Assembly (NCBI GenBank): GCA_022414725.1
Contig: CM039462.1
Coordinates: 175,748,721-175,812,720, forward strand
Length of the DNA: 64,000 bases
Reading direction: 5' to 3'
From: Microglena sp. YARC
Lineage: Eukaryota; Chlorophyta; Chlorophyceae; Chlamydomonadales; Chlamydomonadaceae
A program made the translations under genes and the position numbers. The notes below the pieces were generated by a model. The model saw only the letters and a list, made by a program, of their open reading frames with translations. It was not told the origin of the DNA and did not search any database. Below are positions 41,593-54,700 of this stretch, piece by piece (the first letter of the stretch is position 1; the number at the start of each line of letters is the position of its first letter).

Positions 41593-43350
41593 AGCCTGCT
41601 TAGCCAAGGCCGCTTGCAGGCAGACTAGGACTTGTGCCGCATTCTCTGAGTAGTCCACAGGGTTGTGCACACATGTAACACCCGAGAGCCCAACAGAGTG
41701 GGCCAAAGACACGGTGTCAAACCTTTGCCAGTCCATATAATCAAAAACTATTTTTAGGGATATCCCTTTCCCAGTATTGAGGACAGCATGGGGAACCCCA
41801 GGTGCGGGCCCCATAATAGTGCCTTCAAACTGCTCGTACAGCCCAATTAAGTCGGGATGACTCTCATACTTGTTCAAATCAGCTTGGGACAGGGGGGGGA
41901 GGGTGCGTCCTACATTGACTGCATTGCAGTCAGCAGGGGGCAGCGGGAAGTCGCGAAGAACCCCACCAACCTCCTTCAATTGCTCCCATGAGTCAGGATT
42001 GACACCCATTGTAGCCCAAGTGGACATTGCAGTGGGAAAAGAATACAAATCCACAATACGCTTCTTTAGCACCCGCACAAGGATGTTGAAAGCTGACTCC
42101 CAGTCAAGGTGCCACCCCGTGCCTACCCCCTCACCACCGAGCATGATCAATGTACTCTTCAACATTTTTTGCACCCACATGGAGACTTCCGTGGACGAGT
42201 CCAGGATAACATGCCCGTGTGGCAGTTCCAGGTCAGCAACCCCACAAGCAACAAGCATGCGCTCGATCATGCCAAGTACTATGCGTTTCAACTCCACAGA
42301 ATCCATGCCAAGGACCCTGTCCGCAGAAAACTGTACATACAGCTTTCGCTCTTCCACAGCCTTGAAGATGTAATCGGCTGCTTTACTTGCGCCCAATTTA
42401 TAGAGGTTTCTTAGAAAAAGGTCCAACTCGCCTTCTGGAAGGAAGGACTTGGACAGAGCGAATATTTCATGCCATACTGTTTCGTTGTTTCGTTGCATGC
42501 CCATGCCCGTACTTTGCCAGCCTACATTGTGCAACAATTCTGTCAACAGCTTCTTAACACCATCTTCGGTCCCAAATGTTGACAACTCTTCCTCAATGAG
42601 GGAGAAGTCTGTCTTCACTTCACAACTTTCTGGTGAACAGCTGCCAAGGACCAACGAGCCCAACATGTCGGATGTTGTCCAGTCAAGCAACTTCGAAAAT
42701 TGATCACACATGCCCTTTCCGGAGTGGGTGTGAAGTTTCCAAACATCACCCACACCCTCTTGGCTGGATTCTCCAGACGTTCTACAAGAGGGGGTGGTCA
42801 CTTGACACTCTGACTCAATACATTTCAACACCAATTCCGGGTTCGAAAGCAAAACATCAGCGCCTTCGGAGACGTTCCGCATGCATGGCACACAGTACAG
42901 CTTGGGCTTGTCCCTGGCCTCCTTGGCCTCCTTAGCGACCTGGGCGTCCTTTAACTCCTGGGCCTTGGCCTTCTTGTTGAGCTTGGGCTTCTTGGCATCA
43001 ATGCCCTCCTCTGCGTTAACCATCTTGACATTCTTTGCATCAGTGTCCTCTACAACAGGAGCTGGTCTTCTAGAGCAGAAGTTGTCGGGAAGGTGCACAT
43101 TGCACCGAACACATAAGTTGTGTAGACCACCTCCAAACCCCTCCACCACGCAACTTGTAGGGGTTATAGCCTTCAGCAAAGCATTTGCATGCGTCAATGT
43201 GCTTTGTGGGAAGGTGGCAGTGAAGGATCCATCTTCAATGGCAACTTTGAAGAAGCCCATATAAACCATCCACGACCTGACAAGCTTTAGGATGAAATTG
43301 CCATCAGCATCCAAGATGTCCTGCGCGATCTTCAAACGTTTTCTTCTCAT
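41575..43350 (-). CDS. JmjC-like Fe(II)/2-oxoglutarate oxygenase, intact copy
   Basis: 591 codons, single exon as read. The C-terminal third has the JmjC metal site: GTGWH414-L-D416 (HxD) and, 105 residues later, GVPH521AVLNTGKGISL, the usual distal His strand. The N-terminal half has Cys pairs (C80-x2-C83 with C92, and C153-x2-C156) that may bind zinc, and a Lys/Ala-rich basic linker (codons 118-150) that may be a nuclear signal. Family knowledge suggests hydroxylation or demethylation of protein substrates, often histones; the substrate is not known. Upstream, minus strand CTCTTCTTATAG precedes GAAAATG, so a 5' exon is possible. The gene is convergent with the endonuclease. The JmjC call is from motifs only. 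Confidence 0.68.
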   Translation of the reverse strand: MRRKRLKIAQDILDADGNFILKLVRSWMVYMGFFKVAIEDGSFTATFPQSTLTHANALLKAITPTSCVVEGFGGGLHNLCVRCNVHLPDNFCSRRPAPVVEDTDAKNVKMVNAEEGIDAKKPKLNKKAKAQELKDAQVAKEAKEARDKPKLYCVPCMRNVSEGADVLLSNPELVLKCIESECQVTTPSCRTSGESSQEGVGDVWKLHTHSGKGMCDQFSKLLDWTTSDMLGSLVLGSCSPESCEVKTDFSLIEEELSTFGTEDGVKKLLTELLHNVGWQSTGMGMQRNNETVWHEIFALSKSFLPEGELDLFLRNLYKLGASKAADYIFKAVEERKLYVQFSADRVLGMDSVELKRIVLGMIERMLVACGVADLELPHGHVILDSSTEVSMWVQKMLKSTLIMLGGEGVGTGWHLDWESAFNILVRVLKKRIVDLYSFPTAMSTWATMGVNPDSWEQLKEVGGVLRDFPLPPADCNAVNVGRTLPPLSQADLNKYESHPDLIGLYEQFEGTIMGPAPGVPHAVLNTGKGISLKIVFDYMDWQRFDTVSLAHSVGLSGVTCVHNPVDYSENAAQVLVCLQAALAKQAWCSLL

Positions 43351-43429
43351 TTTCCTATAAGAAGAGGTGCTTTTTTTCTTTCCTGAGAGGTAAGAAATAA
43401 GAAGAGAAACTCAGTGTGTGCATGTTTGT

Positions 43430-43904
43430 GCATGGATGGATGGATGGATGGAATTGGATGGATGGATGGATGGATGTGCCCTCCCCCACTCTCATAGACA
43501 GCCCCTCACACTGATGTGCCCTCCCCCTCTCTCATAGACAGCCCCTCACACTGATGTGCCCTCCCCCTCTCTCATAGACAGCCCCTCACACTGATGTGGC
43601 TACCCCCCACTCTCATAGACAGCCCCTAACACTGATGTACCCTCCCCTCACTCTCATAGACAGCCCCTCACACTGATGTGACCTCCCCCACTCTCATAGA
43701 CAGCCCCTCACACTGATGTGCCCTCCCCCACTCTCATAGACAGCCCCTCACACTGATGTGCCCTCCCCCACTCTCATAGACAGCCCCTCACACAGATGTG
43801 CCCTCCCCCACTCTCATAGAAAGCCCCTTACACTGATGTGGCTATCCCCCACTCTCATAGACAGCCCCTCACACTGATGTGACCTCCCCCTCCATGTCTA
43901 TTTC
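43430..43904. repeat. Short (GGAT)n and 40-bp satellite
   Basis: Copy B version of the satellite upstream of the JmjC gene: short GGAT runs, then about ten 40-bp units, ending at CCTCCCCCTCCATG. In copy A (GGAT)n follows this point; here the sequence changes to TCTATTTCTCAGTCTG. Confidence 0.93.
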
Positions 43905-43913
43905 TCAGTCTGT

Positions 43914-45170
43914 TACATTACATTACATTACATTACATGTTAAAGTCTACTTGACACCGCGAGGGTGTATGAGACTCTGTGCTTTAAACAAAAAGAAAAA
44001 GCACCCACAAAGCAAAAAACCCCATTACATCAGGGGTGTGTCGAGGACAAACAAACCAAACTCCCAACCACCGTTTTGGTGGCGTAGGTATTAAACCCCT
44101 TAGAGCAGGACCCAGATCTCAACCACTTACAGTGGCGGAGGTAAGAAGCTAACAAATGAGAAGTCTCAAGAAGAAAAAAAAGGGATAATAAATTACGGTG
44201 CCACTAAGCAGTCCAGGGCTTCCTGTCTTGCTCTTCTACAAGTAGAAAGATAGTCGGCTAGGTTGCTCCAAAAAGACTTTGTGCCATTTCCATTCATAAA
44301 GGTTCTGAATGTGGAATCGCAGAATTCCACATTCCATACGGTTAAGTCGGTATCCTCATGGACATGCCTATAAATATCTGTAAACAGATTCTGGTAGCGG
44401 AGGCGAATATCATTATAAAAAGGGCACTCAAACATATGCATTTCATCCTCAGTTTTTTGGAACCCACACATTTGACAGTGTCTCATTGAGCGAGGGATGT
44501 GTGCTCTATCCACCACCCTCATTCTTTCTGTGTTCAGCCAATGGGAACCCATTCTAAACTGTGCTATAGAACGAATCTGATCCTGCTTATGTAAGGCGGA
44601 TGTAAAGGGAATCAAGCCATTCTCATCATTGCTGTTGGCTGCGAACCATTTTTGGTATCGGAGGCGTTTAAAGCCAACCCTTCTCTCATCAGGGATGTCT
44701 CTAACTGCATTGGTGTCACTTGGGTACTTAAACCTCCATGACTCAAAAACTTCAGACATAATACCTTCGACATCGACAGCCTCCAAAATGTTGATGTTTT
44801 TACTGGATCCTAGCTTGTGGAGAGCACAACGCAAGTCATGAACCCAGCCAGTGTTGGAGTCAAAAGATTCCTCAAGAGCCATTCTAATGAGATCCTCAGG
44901 TTCTTTATGTATGGTCTTGTTCCAGAAGCGCAAAGCTTGTTTAAGCCAAGCAAAACACAACGGGGTTCTACCCAGCTCTTCCATGATAATATTAGATGTA
45001 GTAGATTGGCAAACACCCAACATTTGTTTAAGTATACCTCTATGCCATTTCTCACAAGCATGGTCATTTGAGATAAGTGTGTTGTTCAGAATAGAAGGAG
45101 CCCACACCTCACAGCCAAAATTCAGGATAGGTTGTACAAGAGAATCAAACAGGTGGGTGAGAATATCAAT
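43914..45170 (-). mobile_element. 5'-truncated LINE-type retrotransposon
   Basis: A minus-strand frame runs without a stop from about 45170 to the stop at 44193. It begins HLFDSLVQPILNFGCEVWAP, typical of the end of a LINE reverse transcriptase domain, and ends in a zinc-binding tail CQMCGFQ...DEMHMFECP. The endonuclease and RT catalytic parts are missing. After the stop come about 250 bp of 3' UTR and a (TAATG)n tail at 43914-43938 (minus sense). TCAGTCTGT occurs at both ends (43905-43913 and 45176-45184), a likely target duplication inside the 12-bp repeat array. Confidence 0.78.
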
Positions 45171-45717
45171 GTGTATCAGTCTGTGTCAATGTGTATCAAT
45201 GTGTATCAGTCTGTGTCTCAGTTTGTGTCTCAGTCTGTGTATCAGTATGTGTATCAGTCTGTGTCTCAGTCTGTGTCTCAGTATGTGTATCAGTATATGT
45301 ATCAGTCTGTGTATCAGTCTGTGTCTCAGTATGTGTCTCAGTATGTGTATCAGTCTGTGTCTCAGTCTGTGTCTCAGTATGTGTATCAGTATGTGTATCA
45401 GTATGTGTCTCAGTATTTGTACCAGTCTGTGTCTCAGTATGTGTCTCAGTATGTGTTTCAGTATGTGTATCAGTCTGTGTCTCAGTATGTGTCTCAGTCT
45501 GTGTATCAGTCTGTGTATCAGTATGTGTATCAGTCTGTGTATCAGTCTGTGTCTCAGTTTGTGTCTCAGTCTGTGTATCAGTATGTGTCTCAGTCTGTGT
45601 CCCAGTCTGTGTCTCAGTATGTGTATCAGTCTGTGTATCAGTCTGTGTCTCAGTATGTGTCTCAGTATGTGTATCAGTCTGTGTATCAGTCTGTGTCTCA
45701 GTATGTGTATCAGTATC
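45171..45717. repeat. 12-bp minisatellite (GTGT[A/C]TCAGT[A/C]T)n
   Basis: About 45 units, GTGTATCAGTCT and GTGTCTCAGTAT types mixed. The period is a multiple of three and has no stops, so at least three plus frames and one minus frame stay open (VSQS, CVSV, MCIS and RHRL-type repeats). None is credible as a gene. Confidence 0.97.
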
Positions 45718-45724
45718 AAACCCT

Positions 45725-48700
45725 GTGCATGTTTGTGCATGGATGTATGAATGTGTGCACTACAAATGTGTGTGCATGGCTGTGTGCATGTTTGTGCATG
45801 GATGTATGAATGTGTGCACTAAAAAATATGTGTGCATGGCTGTGTGCATGTTTGTGCTTGGATGGTTGAATGTGTACACTCCACATATGTGTGCATGGCT
45901 GTGTGCATGTTTGTGCATGGATGTATGAATGTGTGCACTACACATATGTGTGCATGGCTGTGTGTATGTTTGTGCATGGATGGTTGAATGTGTGCACTAC
46001 ACCTATGTGTGCATGGCTGTGTGAATGTTTGTGCATGGATGTATGAATGTGTGCACTACACATATGTGTGCATGGCTGTGTGCATGTTTGTGCATGTATG
46101 TATAAATGTGTGCACTACAAATGTGTGTGCATGGCTGTGTGCATGTTTGTGCATGGATGGTTGAATGTGTGCACTAAAAAATATGTGTGCATGGCTGTGT
46201 GCATGATAGTGCATGGATGTATGAATGTGTGCACTACACATATGTGTGCATGGCTGTGTGCATGTTTGTGCATGGATGGTTGAATGTGTGCACTACACAT
46301 ATGTGTGCATGGCTGTGTGCATGTTTGTGCATGGATGTATGAATGTGTGCACTAAAAAATATGTGTGCATGGCTGTGTGCATGTTTGTGCATGGATGTAT
46401 GAATGTGTACACTCCACATATGTGTGCATGGCTGTGTGCATGTTTGTGCATGGATGTATGAATGTGTGCACTACACATATGTGTGCATGGCTGTGTGCAT
46501 GTTTGTGCATGGATGTATGAATGTGTGCACTACACATATGTGTGCATGGCTGTGTGCATGTTTGTGCATGGATGTATGAATGTGTGCACTACACATATGT
46601 GTGCATGGCTGTGTGCATATTTGTGCATGGATGTCATGAATGTGTGCACTAAAAAATATGTGTGCATGGCTGTGTGCATGTTTGTGCATGGATGTATGAA
46701 TGTGTGCACTACACATATGTGTGCATGGCTGTGTGCATGTTTGTGCATGGATGTATGAATGTGTGCACTACACATATGTGTGCATGGCTGTGTGCATGTT
46801 TGTGCATGGATGGTTGAATGTGTGCTATACACATGTGTTGTGCATGCTTGATGTGTGTGCATGGCTGTGTGCATGTTTGTGCATGGATGTATGAATGTGT
46901 GCACTACAAATGTGTTGCATGGCTGTGTGCATGTTTGTGCATGGATGTATGAATGTGTGCACTACACATATGTGTGCATGGCTGTGTGCATGTTTGTGCA
47001 TGGATGTATGAATGTGTGCACTAAAAAATATGTGTGTGCATGGCTGTGTGCATGTTTGTGCATGGATGTATGAATGTGTACACTACACATATGTGTGCAT
47101 GGCTGTGTGCATGTTTGTGCATGGATGTATGAATGTGTGCACTACACATATGTGCATGGCTGTGTGCATGTTTGTGCATGGATGTATGAATGTGTGCACT
47201 ACAAATATGTGTGCATGGCTGTGTGCATGTTTGTGCATGGATGTATGAATGTGTGCACTACAAATGTGTGTGCATGGCTGTGTGCATGTTTGTGCATGGA
47301 TGGTTGAATGTGTGCACTACACATATGTGCACATGGCTGTGTGCATGTTTGTGCATGGATGTATGAATGTGTGCACTAAACATATGTGTGCATGGCTGTG
47401 TGCATGTTTGTGCATGGATGTATGAATGTGTGCACTACACATATGTGTGCATGGCTGTGTGCATGTTTGTGCATGGATGTATGAATGTGTGCACTACACA
47501 TATGTGTGCATGGCTGTGTGCATGTTTGTGCATGGATGTGATGAATGTGTGCACTAACACATATGTGTGCATGGCTGTGTGCATGTTTGTGCATGGAATG
47601 TATGAATGTGTGCACTCCACATATGTGTGTGCATGGGCTGTGTGGCATGTTTGTGCATGGATGTATGAATGTGTGCACTACACATATGGTGTGCATGGCT
47701 GTGTGCATGTTTGTGCATGGATGTATGAATGTGTGCACTACACATATGTGTGCATGGCTGTGTGCATGTTTGTGCATGGATGTATGAATGTGTGCACTAC
47801 ATGATTCTATGTGTGCATGGCTGTGTGCATGTTTGTGCATGGATGTTTGAATGTGTGCACTACACATATTGTGCATGGCTGTGTGCATGTTTGTGCATGG
47901 ATGTATGAATGTGTGCACTACAACATTTTTGTGTGCATGGCTGTGTGCATGTTTGTGCAATATGATGGTGGCACTACACATATGTGTGCATGGCTGTGTG
48001 CATGTTTGTGCATGGATGGTATGAATGTGTGCACTACAAATGTGTGCATGGCTGTGTGCATGTTTGTGCATGGATGTTGAATGTGTGCACTACACAATGT
48101 GTGCATGGCTGTGTGCATGTTTGTGCATGGATGGTTGAATGTGTGCACTACACCTATGTGTGCATGCTGATGAATGTTTGTGCATGGATGTATGAATGTG
48201 TTGCACTACAGCATATGTGTGCATGCTGTGTGCAATGTTTGGCATGGATGTATGAATGTGTGCACTACCACATATGTGTGCATGGCTGTGTGCATGTTTG
48301 TGCATGGATGTATGAATGTGTGCACTAAAAATTTGTGTGCACTATGTGTGTGGCATGTTGTGTGCATGCTGAATGTGTGCACTCCCATGTGTGAATGTTT
48401 GAATGTGTGAAATTGTGTGCATGGCTGTGTGCATGTTTGTGCATGGATGGTTGAATGTGTGCACTACACATATGTGTGCATGGCTGTGTGCATGTTTGTG
48501 CATGGATGTATGAATGTGTGCACTAAATGTGTGTGCATGGGTGTGCATGTTTGTGCATGGATGGTTGAATGTGCACTACACATATGTGCACATGGCTGTG
48601 TGCATGGCATGGATGTATGAATGTGTGCACTACAAATATGCATGGTGTTGCATGTTTGTGCATGGATGTTGAATGTGTGCACTACACATATGTGTACATG

Positions 48701-51700
48701 CTGTGTGAATATGTGTGCCACTACACATATGTGTACATGGCTGTGTGCATGTTTGTGCATGATGTATGAATGTGTGCACATCATGTGTGGCATGTGGCGT
48801 GTGCATGTTTGTGCATGGATGGTTTGTGTGTGCACTACAAAATAGTGTGCATGCTGTGTGCATGTTTGTGCATGGATGTTGAATGTGTGCACTACACATA
48901 TGTGTGCATGGCTGTGTGCATGTTTGTGCCATGGATGTATGAATGTGTGCACTACACATATGTGTGCATGGCTGTGTGAATGTTTGTGCATGGATGTATG
49001 AATGTGTGCACTACACATATGTGTGCATGGCTGTGTGCATGTTTGTGCATGGATGTATGAATGTGTGCACTACAAATGTGTGTGCATGGCTGTGTGCATG
49101 TGTTGTGCATGGATGTATGAATGTGTGCACTACACATATGTGTGCATGGCTGTGTGCATGTTTGTGCATGGATGTATGAATGTGTGCACTACAAATGTGT
49201 GTGCATGGCTGTGTGCATGTTTGTGCATGGATGTATGAATGTGTGCACTACAAATGAGTGTGCACATGGCTGTGTGCATGTTTGTGCATGGATGTATGAA
49301 TGTGTGCACTACACATATGTGTACATGGCTGTGTGCATGTTTGTGCATGGATGTATGAATGTGTGCACTACAAATGTGTGTGCATGGCTGTGTGCATGTT
49401 TGTGCATGGATGTATGATGTGTGCACTACAAATGTGTGTGCATGGCTGTGTGCATGTTTGTGCATGGATGGTTGAATGTGTGCACTACAAATATGTGTGC
49501 ATGGCTGTGTGCATGTTTGTGCATGGATGTATTGTGAATGTGTGCACTAGTGCATGGATGTAATGTGTGTGTGTGCATGGCTGTGTGAATGTTTGTGCAT
49601 GGATGTATGAATGTGTGCACTACACATATGTGTGCATGGCTGTGTGCATGTTTGTGCATGGATGGTTGAATGTGTGCACTACACATAAATGATGTGTGCA
49701 TGGCTGTGTGCATGTTTGTGCATGGATGGTATGAATGTGTGCACTACACATATGTGATGCATGGCTGTTTGTGCATGTTTTGTGCATTGGATGTATGATG
49801 TGTGCACTACATATGTGTGTGCATGGCTGTGCATGTGTGCATTTGTGCATGTTGTTGATGGTATGAATGTGTGCACTACACATATGTGTGCATGGCTGTG
49901 TGCATGTTTGTGCATGGGATGTAATGAATGTGTGCACTAAGAAAATGATGTGTGCATGGCTGTGTGCATGTTTGTGCATGGATGGTATGAATGTGTGCAC
50001 TACACATATGTGTGCATGGCTGTGTGATGTTTTTGTGCAATGGATGTTGAATGTGTGCACTACCATGTGTGCATGGCTGTGTGCATGTTTGTGCATGGAT
50101 GTATGAATGTGTGCCACTACACATTGTGTGCATGGCCCTGTGTGCATGTTTGTTGCATGGATGGTTATGAATGTGTGCACTACACATATGTTGTGCATGG
50201 CTGTGTGCATGTTTGTGCATGGATGTATGGAATGTGTGCACTAAAAAATATGTGTGCATGGCTGTGTGCATGTTTGTGCATGGATGTATGAATGTGTGCA
50301 CTAAAACACAATGTGTGTGCATGGGCTGTGTGCATGTTTGTGCATGGATGGTATGAATGTGGTGCACTACAACATATGTGTGCACATGGCTGTGTGCCAT
50401 GTTTGTGCATGGATGTATGAATGTGTGCACTACAACATGTGTGATGCATGGCTGTGTGCATGTTTGTGCATGGATGTATGAATGTGTGCACTATACACAA
50501 TGATGTGTGCATGGCTGTGGTGGCATGTTTGTGCAATGGATGTATGAATGTGTGCACTAACAACATATGTGTGCATGGCTTTTGTGTGCATGTTTGTGCA
50601 TGGATGTATGAATGTGTGCACTACCACATATGTGTGCATGGCATGTGTGACCCCTCACAACAATGCTTACTTTGTGCCATGGATGTAATGAATGTGTGCA
50701 CTAACAAATGTGTGTGCATGGCTTTGTTTGTGCATGGATGGTTTTGAATGTGTGCCTACACATATTGTGCAATGTGCATGTTTGTGCACGGATGTATGAA
50801 TGTGTGCACTAACAAAATATGTGTGCATGGCTGTGTGCTGTTTGTGGCATGGATGTGAATGTGTGCACTACACATATGTGTGCATGGGCGGTGTTGCATG
50901 TTTGTGTGGATGTATGAAATGTGTGCACTACATGTGCACTTGTGTGTGCATGGATGTAATGAATGTGTGCACTACACATGTTGTGTGCCAAATGGCTGTG
51001 TGCAATGCATGGATGTATGAATGTGTGCACTACAACTATATGTGTGCATGGCTGTGTGCATGTTTGTGGCATGGAAATGGTATGAATGTGTGCACTAACA
51101 CATATGTGTTGTGCATGGCTGTGGTGCATGTTTGTGCATGGATGTATTTGATGCACTACAATGTGCATGCTGTGTGATGTTTGTGCTGGATGTTGAACTG
51201 GTGTGCTGCATGATATGTGTGCATCGGCTGTGTGCATGTTTTGTGCATGGATGTATGAATGTGTGCAATGCTACACATATGTGTGCATGTGTGCATGGCT
51301 TGTGCATGTTTGCATGGATGTATGAAATGTGTGCAAATACAAATGTGTGCACTGTGTGCATGTTTGGTGCATTGGATGTATGAAATGTGTGCACTACACA
51401 TATGTGTGCATGGCTGTGTGCATGTTTTGTGCATGATGTATGAATGTGTGCATGGCTGTGCGCATGTTTGTGATGGATGTGTGCACTACATATTGCACAT
51501 GGCTGTTTCATGTTTGGGTGGTGTACATGAATGTGGTGCACTACATGTGTGTGCTGGCTGTGTCGCATGTTTGTGCGTATGGATGTATGAATGTGTGCAT
51601 GTTTGTGGCTACACATGTTTGTACACATGGATGGTTGATATGTGTGCACTACCATGTGGCATGTTTGTGCTGGATGTATGATTAGTGAATGCCCTCACAT

Positions 51701-54700
51701 ATTTTGTGCATGGATGTATGCTATATGTGCTGGCACGTGTTTGTGATGGATGTATGGTTGAAACACTACACATATGTGTGCATGGCTGTGTTTTGCATGT
51801 TTGTGCATGGAGTAATTTGAAGTGGTGTGCACTAAAAATGAGTGTGCATAGGTGTGGGTGTTCAATGTTTGTGCATGTATGAATGTGTGCATAACACATC
51901 ATGTGTGTGCTGTGTAATGTTTGTGCTGGATGTAATGAATGTGGCTCAGCACACAAATGTGTGCATGGCTTTTGTGTGCATGTTTGTGCATGTGCAACTA
52001 CAATGTGTGTGCATGTGGTATGAATGTGTGCACTACACATATGTGTGTGCATGGCTGTGTTTGCATGTTTTGTGCATGGATGGTTGAATGTGTGGCACTA
52101 ACAAGCTGCATGGCTGTGTGCATGTTTGTGCATGGATGTATGAATGTGTGCACTAAAAAAATATGTGTGCATGGCTGATAGTGAATGGATGTAATGAATG
52201 TGTGCATGTTTGTGGCTGATTGTGAATGGATGTATGCACTACAAATGGTGTGTGCAATGTGTTGTGCACGTAAAACAACAATGTGTGCCACTAACATGGC
52301 TCGTGTGCATGCGATTGGTGCGCTAATGTGTTTTGTTGCTCATGGAGGGTGTTATGATTTGTGTGCACTGCGGAACCATTATGTGTGATGTGGGCGTGTT
52401 GGTGCATGTTCTGTGCATGTGATTTGTTTTGAATTGGTGTATTAAAAAATATGTGTGTGCATGGATGGTTGGATGTGTTGCATGTTTTGTGCATGGATGT
52501 ATGCCCAATGGTGTACAGGAACTACATTATGTGTGTGCATGGCTGTGTGCATGTTTGGTGCATGGATGTATGATGTGGTGCATTACAAATGTGTGTGCAA
52601 GGCCTGTGTGCATGGTTGGTGCTAATGGGATGGTTTGAATGTGTGTCACTATCTCATTATGTGCTATTGCTGTTGTTTGTGCATGGTTTGTGCAGCGACG
52701 GATGTAATCGAATGTGCACTAGAACCAGCATATGTGTGCATGGCTGTGTGCATGTTTTGTTGCATGGATGTATTGAATGTGTGCACTACACATGGAATGT
52801 GTGCTGCATGGCGGGTGTGCGGTGCATTCATGTTTGTGCAATATTTGGATGTATGAATGTGTGCACTACATAAACAAATCTTAATTGTGCATCCTGAATG
52901 TGTGCGTGCATGTTTTGTCGCATGATGGTTTGATTGTGTGCACTACAAAAAATGTTTGTGCATGGCTGTGTGCATTGTCGGTTGGATGGTTATGAATGTG
53001 TGTTGCATCACTCGCGTATTTTCTACAGAAACATAATGTGTCTCAGTAACATGAGAACATGGCTGTGTGCTGTTTGTGCCACCATGGATTTTTGAATGTG
53101 CTCACACAGGCCGATGTTTGTACACATGGCTGTGCAATGCATTTCTGTTGCATCGGGATGTATGATGTTGTGCAGAAATGACAACAATAATGTGTGCATC
53201 CGTGTGTGTGAATCTCATAGACTCGCCACCGGTCACACCATCGGACATGGGGACGCCACTCGGGGGATCGCTCGGTGTATCAGTGTCTGTGGAATGGCGT
53301 TACGCAATATGTGGCAGAAAAGATATGGCTCCACGTGTGCATGGATCAAGTGTGTGTGCATGTTTGGAGCAATGGTTTGATAGATGTGTGCACTGAGCGG
53401 TACACATATGTGTGCCATGGCTGTGTGCATGGTTACATTGTGTAAGCATGGATGGTTGAAGTGTGCAGTGAACTTCACAAGGTGAATGGTGTGAGAGGTG
53501 TGCAGCAAGTACAGTTGGGGGCTGTGTGAATATGTTTTGTGCATGGAGTGGTTGTATATAAATGTGTGGTGCACTAACCACAACGAAGAAGAACTAAAAC
53601 CTAGTTCTAGTTGTTGTGTACTCATGGCTTGGTGTGTGTGCGATGTTTGTTGTTTGTGGATGGTATGATGGTTGGCGCAACTATAAAATCGTGTGTGGCA
53701 TTTATCTGTAACGGCGGTGTGAGGCGGGGCATGTGTGCACATGGATGGTTTGAATGTGTGAACTTACAGAAAAGATAAACGATTAGGAGCCTATGTGTGC
53801 AGCAATGCGGGCTTGTGTTAGGGGCTGTTGTCGTAGTGTGTGCATGTTTGTCGGCGGGCATGGACGGGTGTTGTGAAGATGGTGTGCACTACATGAAATG
53901 TGTGCCACTACACAACATGTTTTGTGCATGATGGCTTGTGCACTACAACATATGTGTACTGCTCCCATGTTTGTGCATGACTGTATGGATGTATGAATGT
54001 GTGCACTACACATATTGTGTGCAGGTGGCTGGGCTGTGATGCATGTTTTAGTGCATAGACAGGGATGTATGACTGTGCCCCTGCAACTACATAAAAAAAA
54101 AAAAATATGTTGCATGGCTGTGGTGCGTGTGTGCATGTGTGTGCATGGATGGGTTGAATGTGTGCACTAACATATTGCTGTGCATGGCATTGTGCACTGT
54201 TGTGCATGGATGGTATGATGTGTGCACTAAATGAATGAGTGTGAATTGTGTTGCAATGGCTGAGTTGAATGTGTTGCCACTACACATATGTACATGGCTG
54301 TGTGCGATGTGTGCATGGCATGTATTATGTGCCACTACACATGCATGGTGTGGCCAATGCATCGTTTTGCATGGATTCTGAATCGTGTGCACTAGTACAC
54401 CTACAAATGTGATGTGCTTGTGTGCATGCTGTGTGCAATGTTTGTGCATGGATGTATGGACATGTGTGCACTACACAATATGTTGCATGGCTGTGTGCAT
54501 GTTTGTGGCATGATGTATGAATGTGTGCACTACAACATATGGTGTGTGCATGGCTGGCTGTGTGCATGGAATGTATTGAATGTGGTGCACTAGCAGGCAT
54601 AGTTTGTGGCATGGCACGAGAATGCCTTTGTGCATGGTGATGAAATGTGTGGCACTCAAACACGATATGTGTGGCATGGCCTGTGTTGCATTGTGCATTG

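Larger units (their letters stand above)
28042..43895 (+). repeat. Segmental duplication, copy B
   Basis: Direct-repeat partner of 1-21044. Homology begins at the CTACATTCACTTACATAC stretch at 28042, offset 28041 from copy A. Copy B carries extra tandem units at 28.4-28.9 kb and 29.2 kb, the copia insertion at 30177-37436, a much shorter 19-bp array, and an extra 179-bp tandem unit downstream of the JmjC gene. It lacks most of the interleaved satellite found at 18.6-21.0 kb in A. Its endonuclease and JmjC frames are open while its first gene is interrupted. Confidence 0.93.

Noticed and set aside
45132..45928. Plus- and minus-strand frames through the 12-bp repeat
   Set aside because: A stop-free unit of twelve bases keeps all multiples of its frame open; no start context or domain.
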